Below, piece after piece: positions 40,984 through 54,359 of a stretch of 64,000 nucleotides of DNA. A model generated the notes under the pieces. That model had not been told where the DNA came from. It worked only from the letters and a program-made list of their open reading frames with translations, and did no database searches. Positions within the stretch are counted from its first letter, which is position 1. Every line of letters starts with the position of its first letter. This DNA is from Mycobacterium sp. Marseille-P9652 (GTDB lineage: Bacteria > Actinomycetota > Actinomycetes > Mycobacteriales > Mycobacteriaceae). The DNA lies in the NCBI RefSeq assembly GCF_902652685.1, contig NZ_CACRUY010000028.1:1-64000 (forward strand), given 5' to 3'. The position numbers and the translations under genes were made by a program.

Positions 40984-42099
40984 TTATGGCGCGACCGTCA
41001 GCCAGTCCGTGAAGCCCGACGGGTCGTGGCGGCCCAGCGCGCCGTGCTCGTAGAGCCCCCAGCCCTCGACCGGTTCGCGGTCGCCGTCGCGGCACACCGC
41101 ACGCCCGACGTGGTCGATCACGCCGAAGCCGGACCGGGCGACGATCGCGGGATCGGTCATGTCGTAGGTGAGCCGCTCCACGAACTTCTCGCCCTTCCAC
41201 ATGCCGTGCAGCCAATCCGAATCGCCGCCGTAGCCGCCGCCGACGTGAATGGGCACCGGCAGCTTGGACTCCACGTCGAAGTGGACCGGAGTGCCGTCAG
41301 GGGCGGTCGCGTCGATCGTGGCGCCGGTCGGGATCCGGGTGCCGGAGCGGTAGTGGATCTTGACGCGCGGCCAGCCCAGCTGCTCCACGCGGCCGTCGCG
41401 CCAGATGCGGGTGCAGTCATTGAGGGAGCGGAAGCCGTCGGGCGCTTCCTGGATGATGAGCACGATGGCGAACTCCTCGAACGCCATCGGCACGTAGAGC
41501 CACCACATGCCCTCGAACGGAGGGTCGGCGGGCCGGCCCGCGGGCTCGGGCTCGCCGATCGGACGGATACCCCAGGACCGGTCGCGGGAGCCGAGCCAGG
41601 TGGCGGGGTCGACGGCGATCTCCTCGCCGTCGACGGCGATGCGCCCGCTCCAGCTGCCCAGCTGGGCGAACCGCTGGGCGTCCAGCGTCACCCGGTTGCC
41701 GGACCGCATCAGGTGCGGCTGTTCCTGCACGACGTCGAAGAGGCCCTCCCAGGTGAGATCGGCTGCGATGCCCTCGGTTTCGTCGAGGACGAGGCGCAGC
41801 TTGCGCAGCGGCTCGAGGACCTCGACCCGGTAGCCGTTGACGCGCTGGTTGAGCCGGTCCTGATCGATGGCGTCGGAGAGGTGCACGGCGGTCTGGGTGT
41901 CCCCGCGCCGGACGAGCAGGAACGCGTCCTTCACCCCGAGGTTGGGGTAGTAGCCGATGCCGCTGACGACAAAGATGTTCCCCGTGCGGTCGTGGGCGTT
42001 GAAGTAGGAGCGGTCGTAGAAGTTGCGGTCCGAGGAACCCGGCCAGGCGATCGGCTGCGGGATCTGGTGTACCGGGAATTCGTCGAGCGGTCCGAGCAT
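40984..42099 (-). CDS. Conserved protein, Rv3169-like, possible lipocalin/AttH-type fold
   Basis: 371 residues, cytosolic, many beta-forming segments such as GNIFVVSGIGYYPNLG and VDGEEIAVDPATWLGSRDRSWGIRP. The pairing of an N-terminal NFYDRSYFNAHD and a C-terminal SDWLHGMWKGEKFVERLTYD is like actinobacterial proteins compared with hydroxyneurosporene dehydrogenases; no catalytic residues can be named. Position corresponds to M. tuberculosis Rv3169. It starts 2 bases after the phosphotransferase gene ends, so they are cotranscribed under the TetR regulator. Confidence 0.7.
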   Translation of the reverse strand: MLGPLDEFPVHQIPQPIAWPGSSDRNFYDRSYFNAHDRTGNIFVVSGIGYYPNLGVKDAFLLVRRGDTQTAVHLSDAIDQDRLNQRVNGYRVEVLEPLRKLRLVLDETEGIAADLTWEGLFDVVQEQPHLMRSGNRVTLDAQRFAQLGSWSGRIAVDGEEIAVDPATWLGSRDRSWGIRPIGEPEPAGRPADPPFEGMWWLYVPMAFEEFAIVLIIQEAPDGFRSLNDCTRIWRDGRVEQLGWPRVKIHYRSGTRIPTGATIDATAPDGTPVHFDVESKLPVPIHVGGGYGGDSDWLHGMWKGEKFVERLTYDMTDPAIVARSGFGVIDHVGRAVCRDGDREPVEGWGLYEHGALGRHDPSGFTDWLTVAP

Positions 42100-42101
42100 G
42101 G

Positions 42102-44794
<2,693 letters not shown>

Positions 44795-44890
44795 TCCCCG
44801 TCGTCGGGCGGGTCGGGGTCACCGCGCCCGACTTCGTGGCGGGGCGGCCGAACGACGTGCAAGTATGAAGGCAGTGACCGGTCGAGTGGT

Positions 44891-45850
44891 GTGCGAATGC
44901 CTGGTATGGATAAGGCGACGGGGCGCGTCGTTGCCCTGATCGTGCTGCTGATCGTCGTCGCTGCCGCCCTGCGGGGGTACCTACCGGCCCAAGCCCATTC
45001 GACGCACTCCGAGCCCGGCGGCGGCCGGGCGGCGACCACGTTCGTGATCACGGCGCTCGCCGGGACGCTGACCCTCCTCGCGGTCGCCATCGTCGCGCGG
45101 CTGCGCGACCCGCGGGCGGCGGCCCCACGCATGGGCGACCCAGGGGAACTGCTCGGCACGGGCCGTGGCCGGCCGAGCTGGCGGGTGGTGCTGATCGGCC
45201 TGGCCGTGATCGTGGCGTGGCTCCTGCTGACGGCCCTGGTGGTCCAGCTGTGGGTGCCGCACCAGATCGCCTCCTCCACGCCCACCTCGGCGCCCGGTGC
45301 GCCACCCCCCGCGCAAACGAGCGCGCCGGCCCCCCGGGATCACCCGCGTCACGACACCGGCGACATGGTCGGGATCCTGCTCGCCTGCACGATCCCGATG
45401 CTGCTGCTCATCGTCGCCGGCTCGCTCATCCTCAAGCGGCGGGGCTTGCGCGCGGCGGCACCGGTCCTCGCCGCCGCAACGCCCTTCGACGACGAGCCGG
45501 AGCCGCCCGGGCCGTCGGAGTCACTGGCGCGGGCCGCCGAACTCGGGCTCGCCGAGATGGCGGACCTGAGCCGCAATCCCCGCGAGGCCATCATCGCGTG
45601 TTACGCCACCATGGAACGGGAGCTCGCCAACGTCCCCGGCGCCGTCCCCCAGGAGTTCGACACCCCCACCGAGGTGCAGGCCCGCGCGGTCGAACACCAT
45701 GCGCTGCAGGCGGACAACGCCGTGCAGTTGGTCACCCTGTTCGCGGAGGCCCGGTTCAGCCCGCACGTCATGAACGAGAACCACCGCGACGTCGCCGTCC
45801 GGGCCCTGCGGCTGGTGCTCGACGAACTCGCGTCCCGGAGCGCCGCATGA
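44891..45850 (+). CDS. DUF4129-containing membrane protein, Rv3166c-like
   Basis: 319 residues, GTG 44891 (ATG 44897 and 44906 are alternatives). Four membrane segments at about 14-31, 47-66, 99-119 and 158-179, with a Pro/Ala/Thr-rich extracellular loop before the last. The C-terminal cytoplasmic domain (NPREAIIACYATMERELANV) is the DUF4129 fold. Proteins of this kind flank MoxR/DUF58 pairs and transglutaminase-like partners. It overlaps the next gene by 4 bases, heading a five-gene operon. Confidence 0.82.
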   Translation: MRMPGMDKATGRVVALIVLLIVVAAALRGYLPAQAHSTHSEPGGGRAATTFVITALAGTLTLLAVAIVARLRDPRAAAPRMGDPGELLGTGRGRPSWRVVLIGLAVIVAWLLLTALVVQLWVPHQIASSTPTSAPGAPPPAQTSAPAPRDHPRHDTGDMVGILLACTIPMLLLIVAGSLILKRRGLRAAAPVLAAATPFDDEPEPPGPSESLARAAELGLAEMADLSRNPREAIIACYATMERELANVPGAVPQEFDTPTEVQARAVEHHALQADNAVQLVTLFAEARFSPHVMNENHRDVAVRALRLVLDELASRSAA

Positions 45851-46325
45851 CCCGCCTCGTCACCCTGGGCGCCCTGCTCATCGTGGGGGTGGAGCTGATG
45901 GCGCTGATCCTGCACAACCGGCCGTTCGTCTTGGCGGGCGGCGGCGTCGCGATGGCCCTGGTACTGCTGAACGTCCGCCGCGTGTTGGGTCGCGGAGCCG
46001 AACGCGGGGCCGAGCCCGAGCCGGACGAGATGGGGGATTCGTTGCGCCGCTGGCTCGCCACCACCGAGTCGACCATCCGGTGGTCGGAGTCGACGCGGGC
46101 CGACTGGGACCGGCACCTTCGCCCGATGCTCGCGCGGCGGTACGAGATCACCACGGGTCAAAAGCAATCCAAGGACAGGGCGGCCTACCACGCGAGCGGG
46201 CGGATGCTCTTCGGTAACGAGCTGTGGGAATGGGTAGACCCGAACAATGTCACCCGCACCGGTGACCGCTCGCCCGGCCCGGGCCGCGCGGCGCTGGGAG
46301 AGATTCTGCGAAAGTTGGAGCAGGC

Positions 46326-46329
<4 letters not shown>
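45847..46329 (+). CDS. Conserved membrane protein, Rv3165c-like
   Basis: 160 residues, the same length as M. tuberculosis Rv3165c. Two N-terminal hydrophobic segments (about 3-20 and 27-44) and a charged cytoplasmic tail of about 115 residues containing WSESTRADWDRHLRPMLARR. No known domain name. It overlaps both neighbours by 4 bases, so is translated with the DUF4129 protein and MoxR3. Confidence 0.8.
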
Positions 46330-47281
<952 letters not shown>

Positions 47282-47285
<4 letters not shown>

Positions 47286-48562
47286 GATCCACCCGCGCGG
47301 CGGAGTTTCGCTGGCAGGCTTCGCATTTGACGCGCGCGGTCGCCACGTGTGCGGGAGTCGCGCTGGCCGCCGCCGTGATCGGCGAGCAGTGGCGGCTCGT
47401 CGCGTTCGCCGCGCCGCTGCTGGGGGTGTTGTGTTCGATCAGCTGGCAACGGCCGGTGCCGAAGGTGTACGTGCACGGCGAACCGGACGCCCAGCGCTGC
47501 TTCGAGGGTGAGCAGGCGCGGCTGAAAGTCTGGGCGACTCTCGAAGCGGCAGAGGAATCCGGTGAGCCCGGCTCGTCGGCGGTCGAGCTGTCGGTACCGG
47601 CCGTCGACGGCCTGCAGCTCGACGTCTCCGACGACGAGACGGGGCGCGCGAAAAGCGTTGCGGCGACGGCGGAAAGGTGGGGGCGCTACGCCGTGCGGGC
47701 GCGGGTCGACGTCGTCGCCCGCGGCGGGCTGGTGTCGGGGACCGCCACGGTCGACGTCGCCGACCTCATCGTGTTCCCTCTCACGCCGCCGCAGTCGACC
47801 CCCATCCCGAACACCGAGCTGCTCGATCGGCTGGGTGCCCACCTGACGCGGCACGTCGGACCGGGCGTCGAGTACGCGGACATCCGCCCGTACGTGCCGG
47901 GCGACCAACTGCGGGCGGTGAACTGGCCCGTGAGCGCCCGCCGCGGCCAGCTCCACGTCACCCAGCGCCTGACCGACCGCGCCGCCGACATCGTGGTGCT
48001 GATCGACACCTACCGGCAGCCGGCGGGACCGGCGACCGAGGCCACCGAACGGGTGGTGCGCGGCGCGGCGCAGGTGGTGCAGACCGCGCTGCGGCACGGG
48101 GACCGCGCGGGCATCGTCGCCCTGGGGGGAAACCGCCCCCGGTGGCTGGGCGCCGACATCGGGCAGCGGCAGTTCTACCGCGTCCTGGACACCGTCCTGG
48201 GCGCGGGCGACCGCTTCGAGCACACCACCGGGTCCCTGGCGCCGCGCGCCGCCGTTCCCGCGGGCTCGATCGTCATCGCGTTCTCCACCCTGCTCGACAC
48301 CGAATTCGCCTTGGCCCTCATCGATCTGCGTAAACGCGGGCACGTCGTGATCGCCGTCGACATCCTCGACAGCTCCCCGTTCGAGGGCGAGCAGGACCCC
48401 CTCGTGGACCGGATGTGGGCGCTGCAGCGCTCGGCCATGTATCGCGACATGGCCACCGTCGGGGTCGACATCGTGTCGTGGCAGGGCGACAGCAGCCTGG
48501 AGCAGTCGATGGGTGTGCTGCCCGCACGCCGCCGGCGGGTGCGCGGACGGCTCCGGCGGTAA
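47282..48562 (+). CDS. DUF58 (VWA-like) membrane-associated protein, Rv3163c-like
   Basis: 426 residues. Two membrane segments at about 18-55, then a beta-rich part and the DUF58 signature YVPGDQLRAVNWPVSARRGQLHV near 209-231, followed by a VWA-like domain with VVLIDTY as a partial MIDAS. DUF58 proteins act with MoxR ATPases, probably as the client-binding partner. ATG 47282 overlaps moxR3. Corresponds to Rv3163c (423 residues). Confidence 0.88.
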
Positions 48563-48566
48563 CGGC

Positions 48567-49004
48567 ATGGATACCCTGGCACGCTTCGCGTCGCTGGCCT
48601 TCGGGCTGGTGATGGTGAGCCTTGGAGTGGTTGGGGCGCATGGTCTTTCGCTCGCGGTGGGGGTGGCGGCCGCCGACGCCGTCGGGGCGGGAACGGCGGT
48701 TCCCCCGGCCGCCACGCTGGCCGTCGTCATTGCGGTGGCGACGATCATGCTGTCGGCGCCGGCGGTCGCGTTCGTCGCGCTCTCCGGATTCTGCGCCGCC
48801 GCCTACCTGGTCTGCCGCTACGCCGTCGGCAGTCAGGCGGGCGTCGTCATGGGCAGCGTGCCGACCGTCGCTGCGGGGCTTGGGTTTACGGTCGCGGGCC
48901 TGGCCGCCACCGCGTTCCCGCTGCACCTGCCGTGGCTGCCGCTCGTCGCGCCGCTGGGGGTGCTGGCGATCTACGTCCTGGCCGCGCGCCCGTTCCTAAG
49001 TTGA
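48567..49004 (+). CDS. Integral membrane protein, Rv3162c-like
   Basis: 145 residues. Four hydrophobic segments, e.g. LAFGLVMVSLGVVGAH, ATLAVVIAVATIML and PSVPTVAAG-like stretches, and a last helix near 120-140. It has no recognised domain. Starts 4 bases after the DUF58 gene and closes the five-gene operon. In M. tuberculosis a dioxygenase and a TetR gene (Rv3161c, Rv3160c) lie between this gene and PPE53; they are absent here. Confidence 0.75.
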   Translation: MDTLARFASLAFGLVMVSLGVVGAHGLSLAVGVAAADAVGAGTAVPPAATLAVVIAVATIMLSAPAVAFVALSGFCAAAYLVCRYAVGSQAGVVMGSVPTVAAGLGFTVAGLAATAFPLHLPWLPLVAPLGVLAIYVLAARPFLS

Positions 49005-49242
49005 CGGATAAGCACGCAACGAGGTCACAACTGTGGCAAATGCGTACCTCAGTTCATAATCTCAGCAACAACACATTCTCTCGGTATCGAATGGGGATTC
49101 CGGATCGATGAAATTTCCCTCCCGCAATTTGTCCAAAAAAAGCTTGACCCGCATGCGAAATTTGTACAGTTCTTTCCACCTGTGAGTGAGGGGTGCGGAT
49201 CGCTTCCGCGATATGCGCCTTTGTGCTGGAAGGAATGGGCTG
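49005..49242. other. AT-rich promoter region upstream of the PPE gene
   Basis: 238 bases, much lower in GC than everything around it, including a run of seven A. It contains a probable housekeeping promoter but no gene: minus-strand frames here are shadows. Low GC upstream of PPE genes is common. Confidence 0.6.
49144..49170 (+). promoter_or_regulatory. Probable housekeeping promoter of the PPE gene
   Basis: TTGACC at 49144-49149 and TACAGT at 49165-49170, 15-nt spacer (shorter than the ideal 17), about 70 bases before the ATG, directly after an A/T-rich stretch. Confidence 0.4.
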
Positions 49243-51147
49243 ATGAGTTTCTTGACGGCTCCGCCGGAAATCACGTCGTTGTTGCTGCATTCGGGTGCGG
49301 GGTCGGGTCCGATGCTCTCGGCGGCCGCGGCCTGGGATGGGTTGGCGGCGGAATTGGGGTCGGCGGCGGAGTCGTTCTCGTCGGTGACGTCGGGTCTGAC
49401 GGGTCAGGCGTGGCAGGGGCCGGCGGCGCAGGCGATGATGGCCGCGGCGGCGCCGTATTCGGAGTGGTTGGGGGCGGCGTCGGCGCAGGCGTCGGGTGTG
49501 GCGGCATCGGCGAAGGCCGTGGCGAGTGTGTTCGAGTCGGCGCTGGCGGCGGCGGTGCACCCGGCGTTGGTCGCGGCCAATCGCTCGGGTCTGGTGCAGT
49601 TGGTGCGGTCGAACTGGTTCGGGTTGAACGCGCCGGCGATCGCGGCGGTGGAGGCGGACTACGAGCAGATGTGGGCGGCCGATGTGGCCGCGATGGTGGG
49701 GTATCACGGTGGGGCGTCGACGGCCATCGCGCAGTTGGCGTCGTTGCCGCAGTTGTTGTCGAGCTTGCCAACCGCCGGCGCGGCGAATCCGGTGGGGGCG
49801 GCGGTGGAATTGTTCGGCGTGACCCTCCCCGACGTCAACACGGGCCTGGGCAACATCGGCACCTGGAACCTGGGTGGGGGCAACACCGGCAGCTTCAACC
49901 TGGGCAGCGGCAACATCGGCAACGTCGACTTCGGTAGCGGCAACACCGGAAACCTCAACCTGGGCAGCGGCAACTGGGGCTTCGCCAACCTGGGCAGTGG
50001 CAACACCGGCAACACCAACCTCGGCTCGGGCAACATCGGCAACCTCAATGTCGGCGGCGGCAACTTCGGTTCGGCGAACGTTGGCTTCGGCAACGGAGCC
50101 CTATTCGGCCCGGGGAGCGGAAACTTCGGCAGCGGGAACCAGGGGAGCAGCAACTTCGGGGGCGGTAACCTGGGTTCCTTCAACCTCGGCTTCGGCAACC
50201 TCGGCTTCTCCGACATCGGCTTCGGCAACAAGGGCAGCCTCGATTTCGGGTTCGGCAACGCCGGAAGCAACGACATCGGCTTCAACCTGCCCGGCGACAA
50301 CATGGTCGGCATCGGCGCTCTGAACGGCGGCCTCAACAACTTGGGCTTCGGGAACTCGGGCAACAACAACATCGGATTCTTCAACTCCGGCGACGGCAAC
50401 GTCGGCATCTTCAATTCAGGCAACGGCAACTTCGGCTTCCTGAACGCCGGCAACACCAACACCGGCTTCTGGAACTCCGGCAACGGGAACTTCGGCTTCG
50501 GGAACGCGGGGATCCAGAACTTCGGCTTCAGCAACTCCGGCGGGCAGAACATGGGCTGGGGCAACTCGGGCGGCTTCGACGTCGGCCTCGGCAATTCCGG
50601 CTTCGGTGACACCGGCAGCTTCAATTCCAACACCTTCGCGACGCTCGGCGGAAACACCGGCTGGTTCAACTCGGGCAATTTCAACACCGGCTTCTTCAAC
50701 TCCGGCGACACCAACACGGGCCTCTTCGACGCCGGGAGCGTGAACACGGGCATCGGCAGCTCGGTCACCCAACCGGGATCCGTCTCCGGCATCGGGAATT
50801 CCGGCACCGACGTATCCGGCTTCTACAATGCGGGCAACGACACCTCCGGCTTCCGCAACGTGAACACGGGCTTGGGTACGACCTCCGGCTTCGAAAACGC
50901 CGGCAGCCCAACGCCGTTCTTCGCCAACTCGGGCTACCTCAACTCCGGCACGAACCTCTACGGCTGGGCGAACACCGGCAGCAACAACGCGGGCATCGCG
51001 AACTCGGGCGTTTCAGACGCCGGTATCGCCAACTCCGCCGTCAACGCCCCGGGCACTCTCACCACGGGTATCGCGAATTCCTTTGCGGACACGGCCGGCA
51101 TCTTGAGCCTCGTGAGCAACCTGCAGGGCATCTTCAGCCAGCTGTAG
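49243..51147 (+). CDS. PPE53: PPE-MPTR protein, PPE53-like
   Basis: 634 residues. ATG 49243 with GGAAGGA upstream. Residues 1-180 are the PPE domain: PPE at 7-9, the [10 protein letters not shown] helix turn with its conserved Trp, and [15 protein letters not shown]. From about 195 onward come pentapeptide-like N-x-G-x-G-N repeats, the MPTR class. Such proteins are exported by ESX-5 to the outer envelope. There is no adjacent PE gene. Position beside nuoN matches M. tuberculosis PPE53 (Rv3159c). It ends 12 bases from the convergent nuoN. Confidence 0.9.
   Translation: MSFLTAPPEITSLLLHSGAGSGPMLSAAAAWDGLAAELGSAAESFSSVTSGLTGQAWQGPAAQAMMAAAAPYSEWLGAASAQASGVAASAKAVASVFESALAAAVHPALVAANRSGLVQLVRSNWFGLNAPAIAAVEADYEQMWAADVAAMVGYHGGASTAIAQLASLPQLLSSLPTAGAANPVGAAVELFGVTLPDVNTGLGNIGTWNLGGGNTGSFNLGSGNIGNVDFGSGNTGNLNLGSGNWGFANLGSGNTGNTNLGSGNIGNLNVGGGNFGSANVGFGNGALFGPGSGNFGSGNQGSSNFGGGNLGSFNLGFGNLGFSDIGFGNKGSLDFGFGNAGSNDIGFNLPGDNMVGIGALNGGLNNLGFGNSGNNNIGFFNSGDGNVGIFNSGNGNFGFLNAGNTNTGFWNSGNGNFGFGNAGIQNFGFSNSGGQNMGWGNSGGFDVGLGNSGFGDTGSFNSNTFATLGGNTGWFNSGNFNTGFFNSGDTNTGLFDAGSVNTGIGSSVTQPGSVSGIGNSGTDVSGFYNAGNDTSGFRNVNTGLGTTSGFENAGSPTPFFANSGYLNSGTNLYGWANTGSNNAGIANSGVSDAGIANSAVNAPGTLTTGIANSFADTAGILSLVSNLQGIFSQL
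49826..51010 (+). repeat. MPTR repeat region
   Basis: DNA built of 15-base units centred on GGCAAC plus variants (GGCAACATCGGC, GGCAACTTCGGC), encoding N-x-G-x-G motifs in three phases. Units are most regular up to about 50.1 kb and more varied (GNSGxxNxGFFNSG) afterwards. Such repeats recombine and are difficult to assemble with short reads. Confidence 0.85.
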
Positions 51148-51159
51148 CGGCCCCTGGGC

Positions 51160-52770
51160 TCAGCGCAGCAGCTGCGCGGCCTGATCCGCCAGGCTGAGCA
51201 GCGGCTGCGGGAAGATGCCCAAACCGACTGTGACGACGGCGCATACGGCGATGGCGGCCTTGCTCAGGATCCCGGGCTCCACCACGTGGGGCGTCTCGTC
51301 GGACGCCTCGGTGAAGAACATCGAGACGATGACCCGGACGTAGAAGTAGGCGGCCACGCCGCTGGCGACCACGCCGACGACCACCAACGGCACGGCGCCG
51401 CCCTGGGCGGCGGCCTTGAACACCGCCAGCTTGCTGACGAACCCGCTGGTGAGCGGGATGCCGGCGAACGCCAGCAGGAACATCGAAAACATCACTCCCA
51501 CAATAGGAGAGCGCTGCCCGAGCCCAGACCAGTGCGACAGGGTGGCGTCCTCGACGCCGTCGGCATTGCGGATCAGGCCCACGATCGCGAAGGCCCCCAC
51601 CGTGCTGAAGCTGTAGGCCAGCAGGTAGAAGAGCGTGGCGGAGAGCCCGGCCTGGTTGTCGGCGATCACGCCGGTGAGGATGAAGCCGACGTGGGCGACC
51701 GACGAGTAGGCCAGCATTCTCTTGACGTCGGTCTGGTTCACCGCGGTGATGGTGCCCACCGCCATCGTCAGGATGGAGATCGCCCACAGGACGGGGCGCC
51801 ACTGGTCGTGCAGCGGGGGCAGGGCGACGTAGACCACCCGCAACAGCGCGCCGAATGCCGCCACCTTCGTGGCCGCCGCCATGAACCCGGTGATCGGGGT
51901 GGGCGCGCCCTGGTAGACGTCCGGAATCCACGAATGGAACGGAACGGCACCGACTTTGAAGAGCAGACCGACCGACACCAGCGCCACGCCGACCAGCGCC
52001 AGCGAGGTGTCGCCGTGCGCGGCGAGCGCGTCGCGGATCCCGGGCAACAGGAGCGTGCCTGTCGCGCCGTAGAGGAGCGCGGCCCCGTAGAGGAAGAAGG
52101 CCGACGAAAACGCGCCCAGCAGGAAGTACTTCATGGCCGCCTCCTGGGAGAGCAGCCGGCGGTGCCGGGCCAGCCCGCACATCAGGTAAAGGGGCAGCGA
52201 CAGCACCTCGAGCGCCACGAACATGGTCAGCAGGTCGTTCGACGCGGGGAATACCATCATGCCGCCGACGGAGAGCATCACCAGCGGGAAGAGTTCCGTC
52301 TGGGCGTAGCCGGCGCGCTGAGCCTCGCGCTCGGGTTCGCTGCCCGGAACGGCGGACGCCTGCGGCGTGAACGAGTCCAGGCCCCCGGACCCGGCGACGT
52401 TCGTGGGGGCCGAGGCCACCCCGGCCGCGACGGCGACCCTGGTGTCGGCCTTTGTCTGTGTCCGTTCGGCGATGAAGATGATGGCCATCACGGTGACCAG
52501 CACAATGGTGCCCTGCATGTACAGCGCCGGGCGGTCGATCGCCATCGCGCCCAGCACCGCGGGACGTCCCGACGCGGGAAGCGATCGGCTCACCACGACC
52601 ACCGCGACGAACGCCGCGACGAGGCCGCCGAGAGCGAGCGCGACCTGCGCGGCGTAGCGGGTCCGCCTGGGCAGGAACGCTTCTGCCAGCACCCCGGCGA
52701 CCGCGACGCCGAAGACGATGAGCATCGGGCACAGCAGGAAGTACTCGACGCTCGGAGTGGGAATGGTCAT
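51160..52770 (-). CDS. nuoN: NADH-quinone oxidoreductase subunit N
   Basis: 536 residues, about 14 membrane helices. Antiporter-like core with AMKYFLLGAFSSAFFLYGAALLYG and KVGAVPFHSWIPDVYQGAP (proton-channel lysine and the conserved Pro-rich loop), then AYSSVAHVGFILTG. It is one of three proton-pumping membrane subunits of complex I. It lacks a terminator; its stop is 12 bases from that of the PPE gene. ATG overlaps nuoM by 4 bases. Confidence 0.97.
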   Translation of the reverse strand: MTIPTPSVEYFLLCPMLIVFGVAVAGVLAEAFLPRRTRYAAQVALALGGLVAAFVAVVVVSRSLPASGRPAVLGAMAIDRPALYMQGTIVLVTVMAIIFIAERTQTKADTRVAVAAGVASAPTNVAGSGGLDSFTPQASAVPGSEPEREAQRAGYAQTELFPLVMLSVGGMMVFPASNDLLTMFVALEVLSLPLYLMCGLARHRRLLSQEAAMKYFLLGAFSSAFFLYGAALLYGATGTLLLPGIRDALAAHGDTSLALVGVALVSVGLLFKVGAVPFHSWIPDVYQGAPTPITGFMAAATKVAAFGALLRVVYVALPPLHDQWRPVLWAISILTMAVGTITAVNQTDVKRMLAYSSVAHVGFILTGVIADNQAGLSATLFYLLAYSFSTVGAFAIVGLIRNADGVEDATLSHWSGLGQRSPIVGVMFSMFLLAFAGIPLTSGFVSKLAVFKAAAQGGAVPLVVVGVVASGVAAYFYVRVIVSMFFTEASDETPHVVEPGILSKAAIAVCAVVTVGLGIFPQPLLSLADQAAQLLR

Positions 52771-54359
52771 CGGCGTGGTCCTTCGGCTGTCCGTGGTGCG
52801 CCGGTGCCCACTGGCACGGTCGGCGCGGGATCATGCTGCCCGATGGTGGTCATGGTGTTAGCGACGGCGGGATTGATCAGCTCCAGCACCGGCTTGGGGT
52901 AGACGCCCAGGCCGAACAGCAGCGCGATCAGCGGGGCGACCACGAGCAGCTCGCGCGCCCGCAGGTCGCCGATGCGCTCGTTGCCGTCCCGCACCGGGCC
53001 GGTCATCACCCGCTGGTAGAGCCACAACATGTAGATGGCCGACAGCACCAGCGCGGTCACGCCGAAGGCGGCCGCCAGCCAGTAGCGGTTGAAAGTGCCC
53101 ACCAGGACCAGGAATTCGCTGACGAACGGCGCCAGGCCCGGCAGCGACAGGGTGGCCATCGCCGACACCAGGAAGGTGCCCGCCAGGACCGGCGCCACCT
53201 TCTGCACCCCGCCGTAGTCCGCGATCGACCGGCTGCCGTGGCGCGAGATCAGGAAGCCGGCGATGAGGAACACCGCGGCCGTGGACAGCCCGTGGTTGAG
53301 CATGTAGAGCGTGGACCCGCTCTGGCCCTGGCTGGTCATCACGAAGATGCCGAGGATGATGAACCCGAAGTGCGAGATCGACGTGTAGGCGATCAGCCGC
53401 ATGATGTCCTTCTGGCCGATGGCCACGACCGCGCCGTAGATCACCCCGATCACGGCGAGCACGACGATCAGCGGCCGGAAATACGTTGAGGCGCCGGGGA
53501 ACAGCTGCAGGCAGTAGCGCAGCATGCCGAACGTGCCGACCTTGTCCATCACCGCCATCATCAGCACCGCGGCCGCCGGTGTGGCCTCGACCGCCGCGTC
53601 GGGCAGCCAGCGGTGGAACGGCCACAGCGGGGCCTTGATCGCGAAGGCGAACATGAAGCCGAGGAACAACGCCTTGAACACCGCCGGATCGGCGCCGTAG
53701 CGGCCGGACGCGACGCCGGCCACGATGTCGCGGAAGTCGAACGTGCCGGAGCCGTGCTCGGACGTGACCACGTACAGCCCGATCACGGCCGCCAGCATGA
53801 TCAGGCCGCCGAACAGGTTGTACAGCAGGAACTTCATCGCCGCGCGCGACCTGCCCGGGCCCTGCCCGAAGCCGCCGATCAAAAAGTACATCGGGACGAG
53901 CATGGCCTCGAAGAACACGTAGAACAGCAGGACGTCGAGCGCCACCACCGAGACCAGCACCATCGACTCGATGGCCAGAGTCAGCGCGATGTAGGCGTGG
54001 ACGGCCCGGGGCCGCGAGTTCGACCGGTTGGCGCCGTCTCCGTCGTTCCAGCCGGCCACCTGCAGCAGCGGGATGAGGACCGCGGTGAGCAGGACGAGCA
54101 CCACCGCGATGCCGTCCACGCCCAGGGTGTAGCCGGCGCCAAACGCCGGTATCCAGGGGTGGCTCTCGACGAATTGGTAAGTCGCGCCGCCGGTTTTGAA
54201 GCCGGCGGTCACCACGATCGCCACCGCCAGCGTCAGGACGCCGAACACCAGGCCGGCCCACTTGGCCAGCCCGCGCGCGGCGGGGGGCAGCAGGATGATC
54301 AGGACGGCGCCGGCGAGCGGCACCAGCCACAGCACGCTGAGCCAGGGAACGTTGCTCAC
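52767..54359 (-). CDS. nuoM: NADH-quinone oxidoreductase subunit M
   Basis: 530 residues, about 14 helices. [19 protein letters not shown] carries the conserved Glu of the pump; [20 protein letters not shown] is the antiporter signature with Lys and His, followed by [14 protein letters not shown]. It pumps protons in the membrane arm of complex I. Overlaps nuoL and nuoN by 4 bases each. Confidence 0.97.
   Translation of the reverse strand: MSNVPWLSVLWLVPLAGAVLIILLPPAARGLAKWAGLVFGVLTLAVAIVVTAGFKTGGATYQFVESHPWIPAFGAGYTLGVDGIAVVLVLLTAVLIPLLQVAGWNDGDGANRSNSRPRAVHAYIALTLAIESMVLVSVVALDVLLFYVFFEAMLVPMYFLIGGFGQGPGRSRAAMKFLLYNLFGGLIMLAAVIGLYVVTSEHGSGTFDFRDIVAGVASGRYGADPAVFKALFLGFMFAFAIKAPLWPFHRWLPDAAVEATPAAAVLMMAVMDKVGTFGMLRYCLQLFPGASTYFRPLIVVLAVIGVIYGAVVAIGQKDIMRLIAYTSISHFGFIILGIFVMTSQGQSGSTLYMLNHGLSTAAVFLIAGFLISRHGSRSIADYGGVQKVAPVLAGTFLVSAMATLSLPGLAPFVSEFLVLVGTFNRYWLAAAFGVTALVLSAIYMLWLYQRVMTGPVRDGNERIGDLRARELLVVAPLIALLFGLGVYPKPVLELINPAVANTMTTIGQHDPAPTVPVGTGAPRTAEGPRR

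Noticed and set aside
49826-51010. CRISPR-like or satellite array
   Set aside because: The repetition is in frame and encodes N-x-G-x-G units of a PPE-MPTR protein.
51286-52902. 538-residue plus-strand open frame opposite nuoN
   Set aside because: Very hydrophilic mirror of membrane-helix codons; no start signal; shadow.
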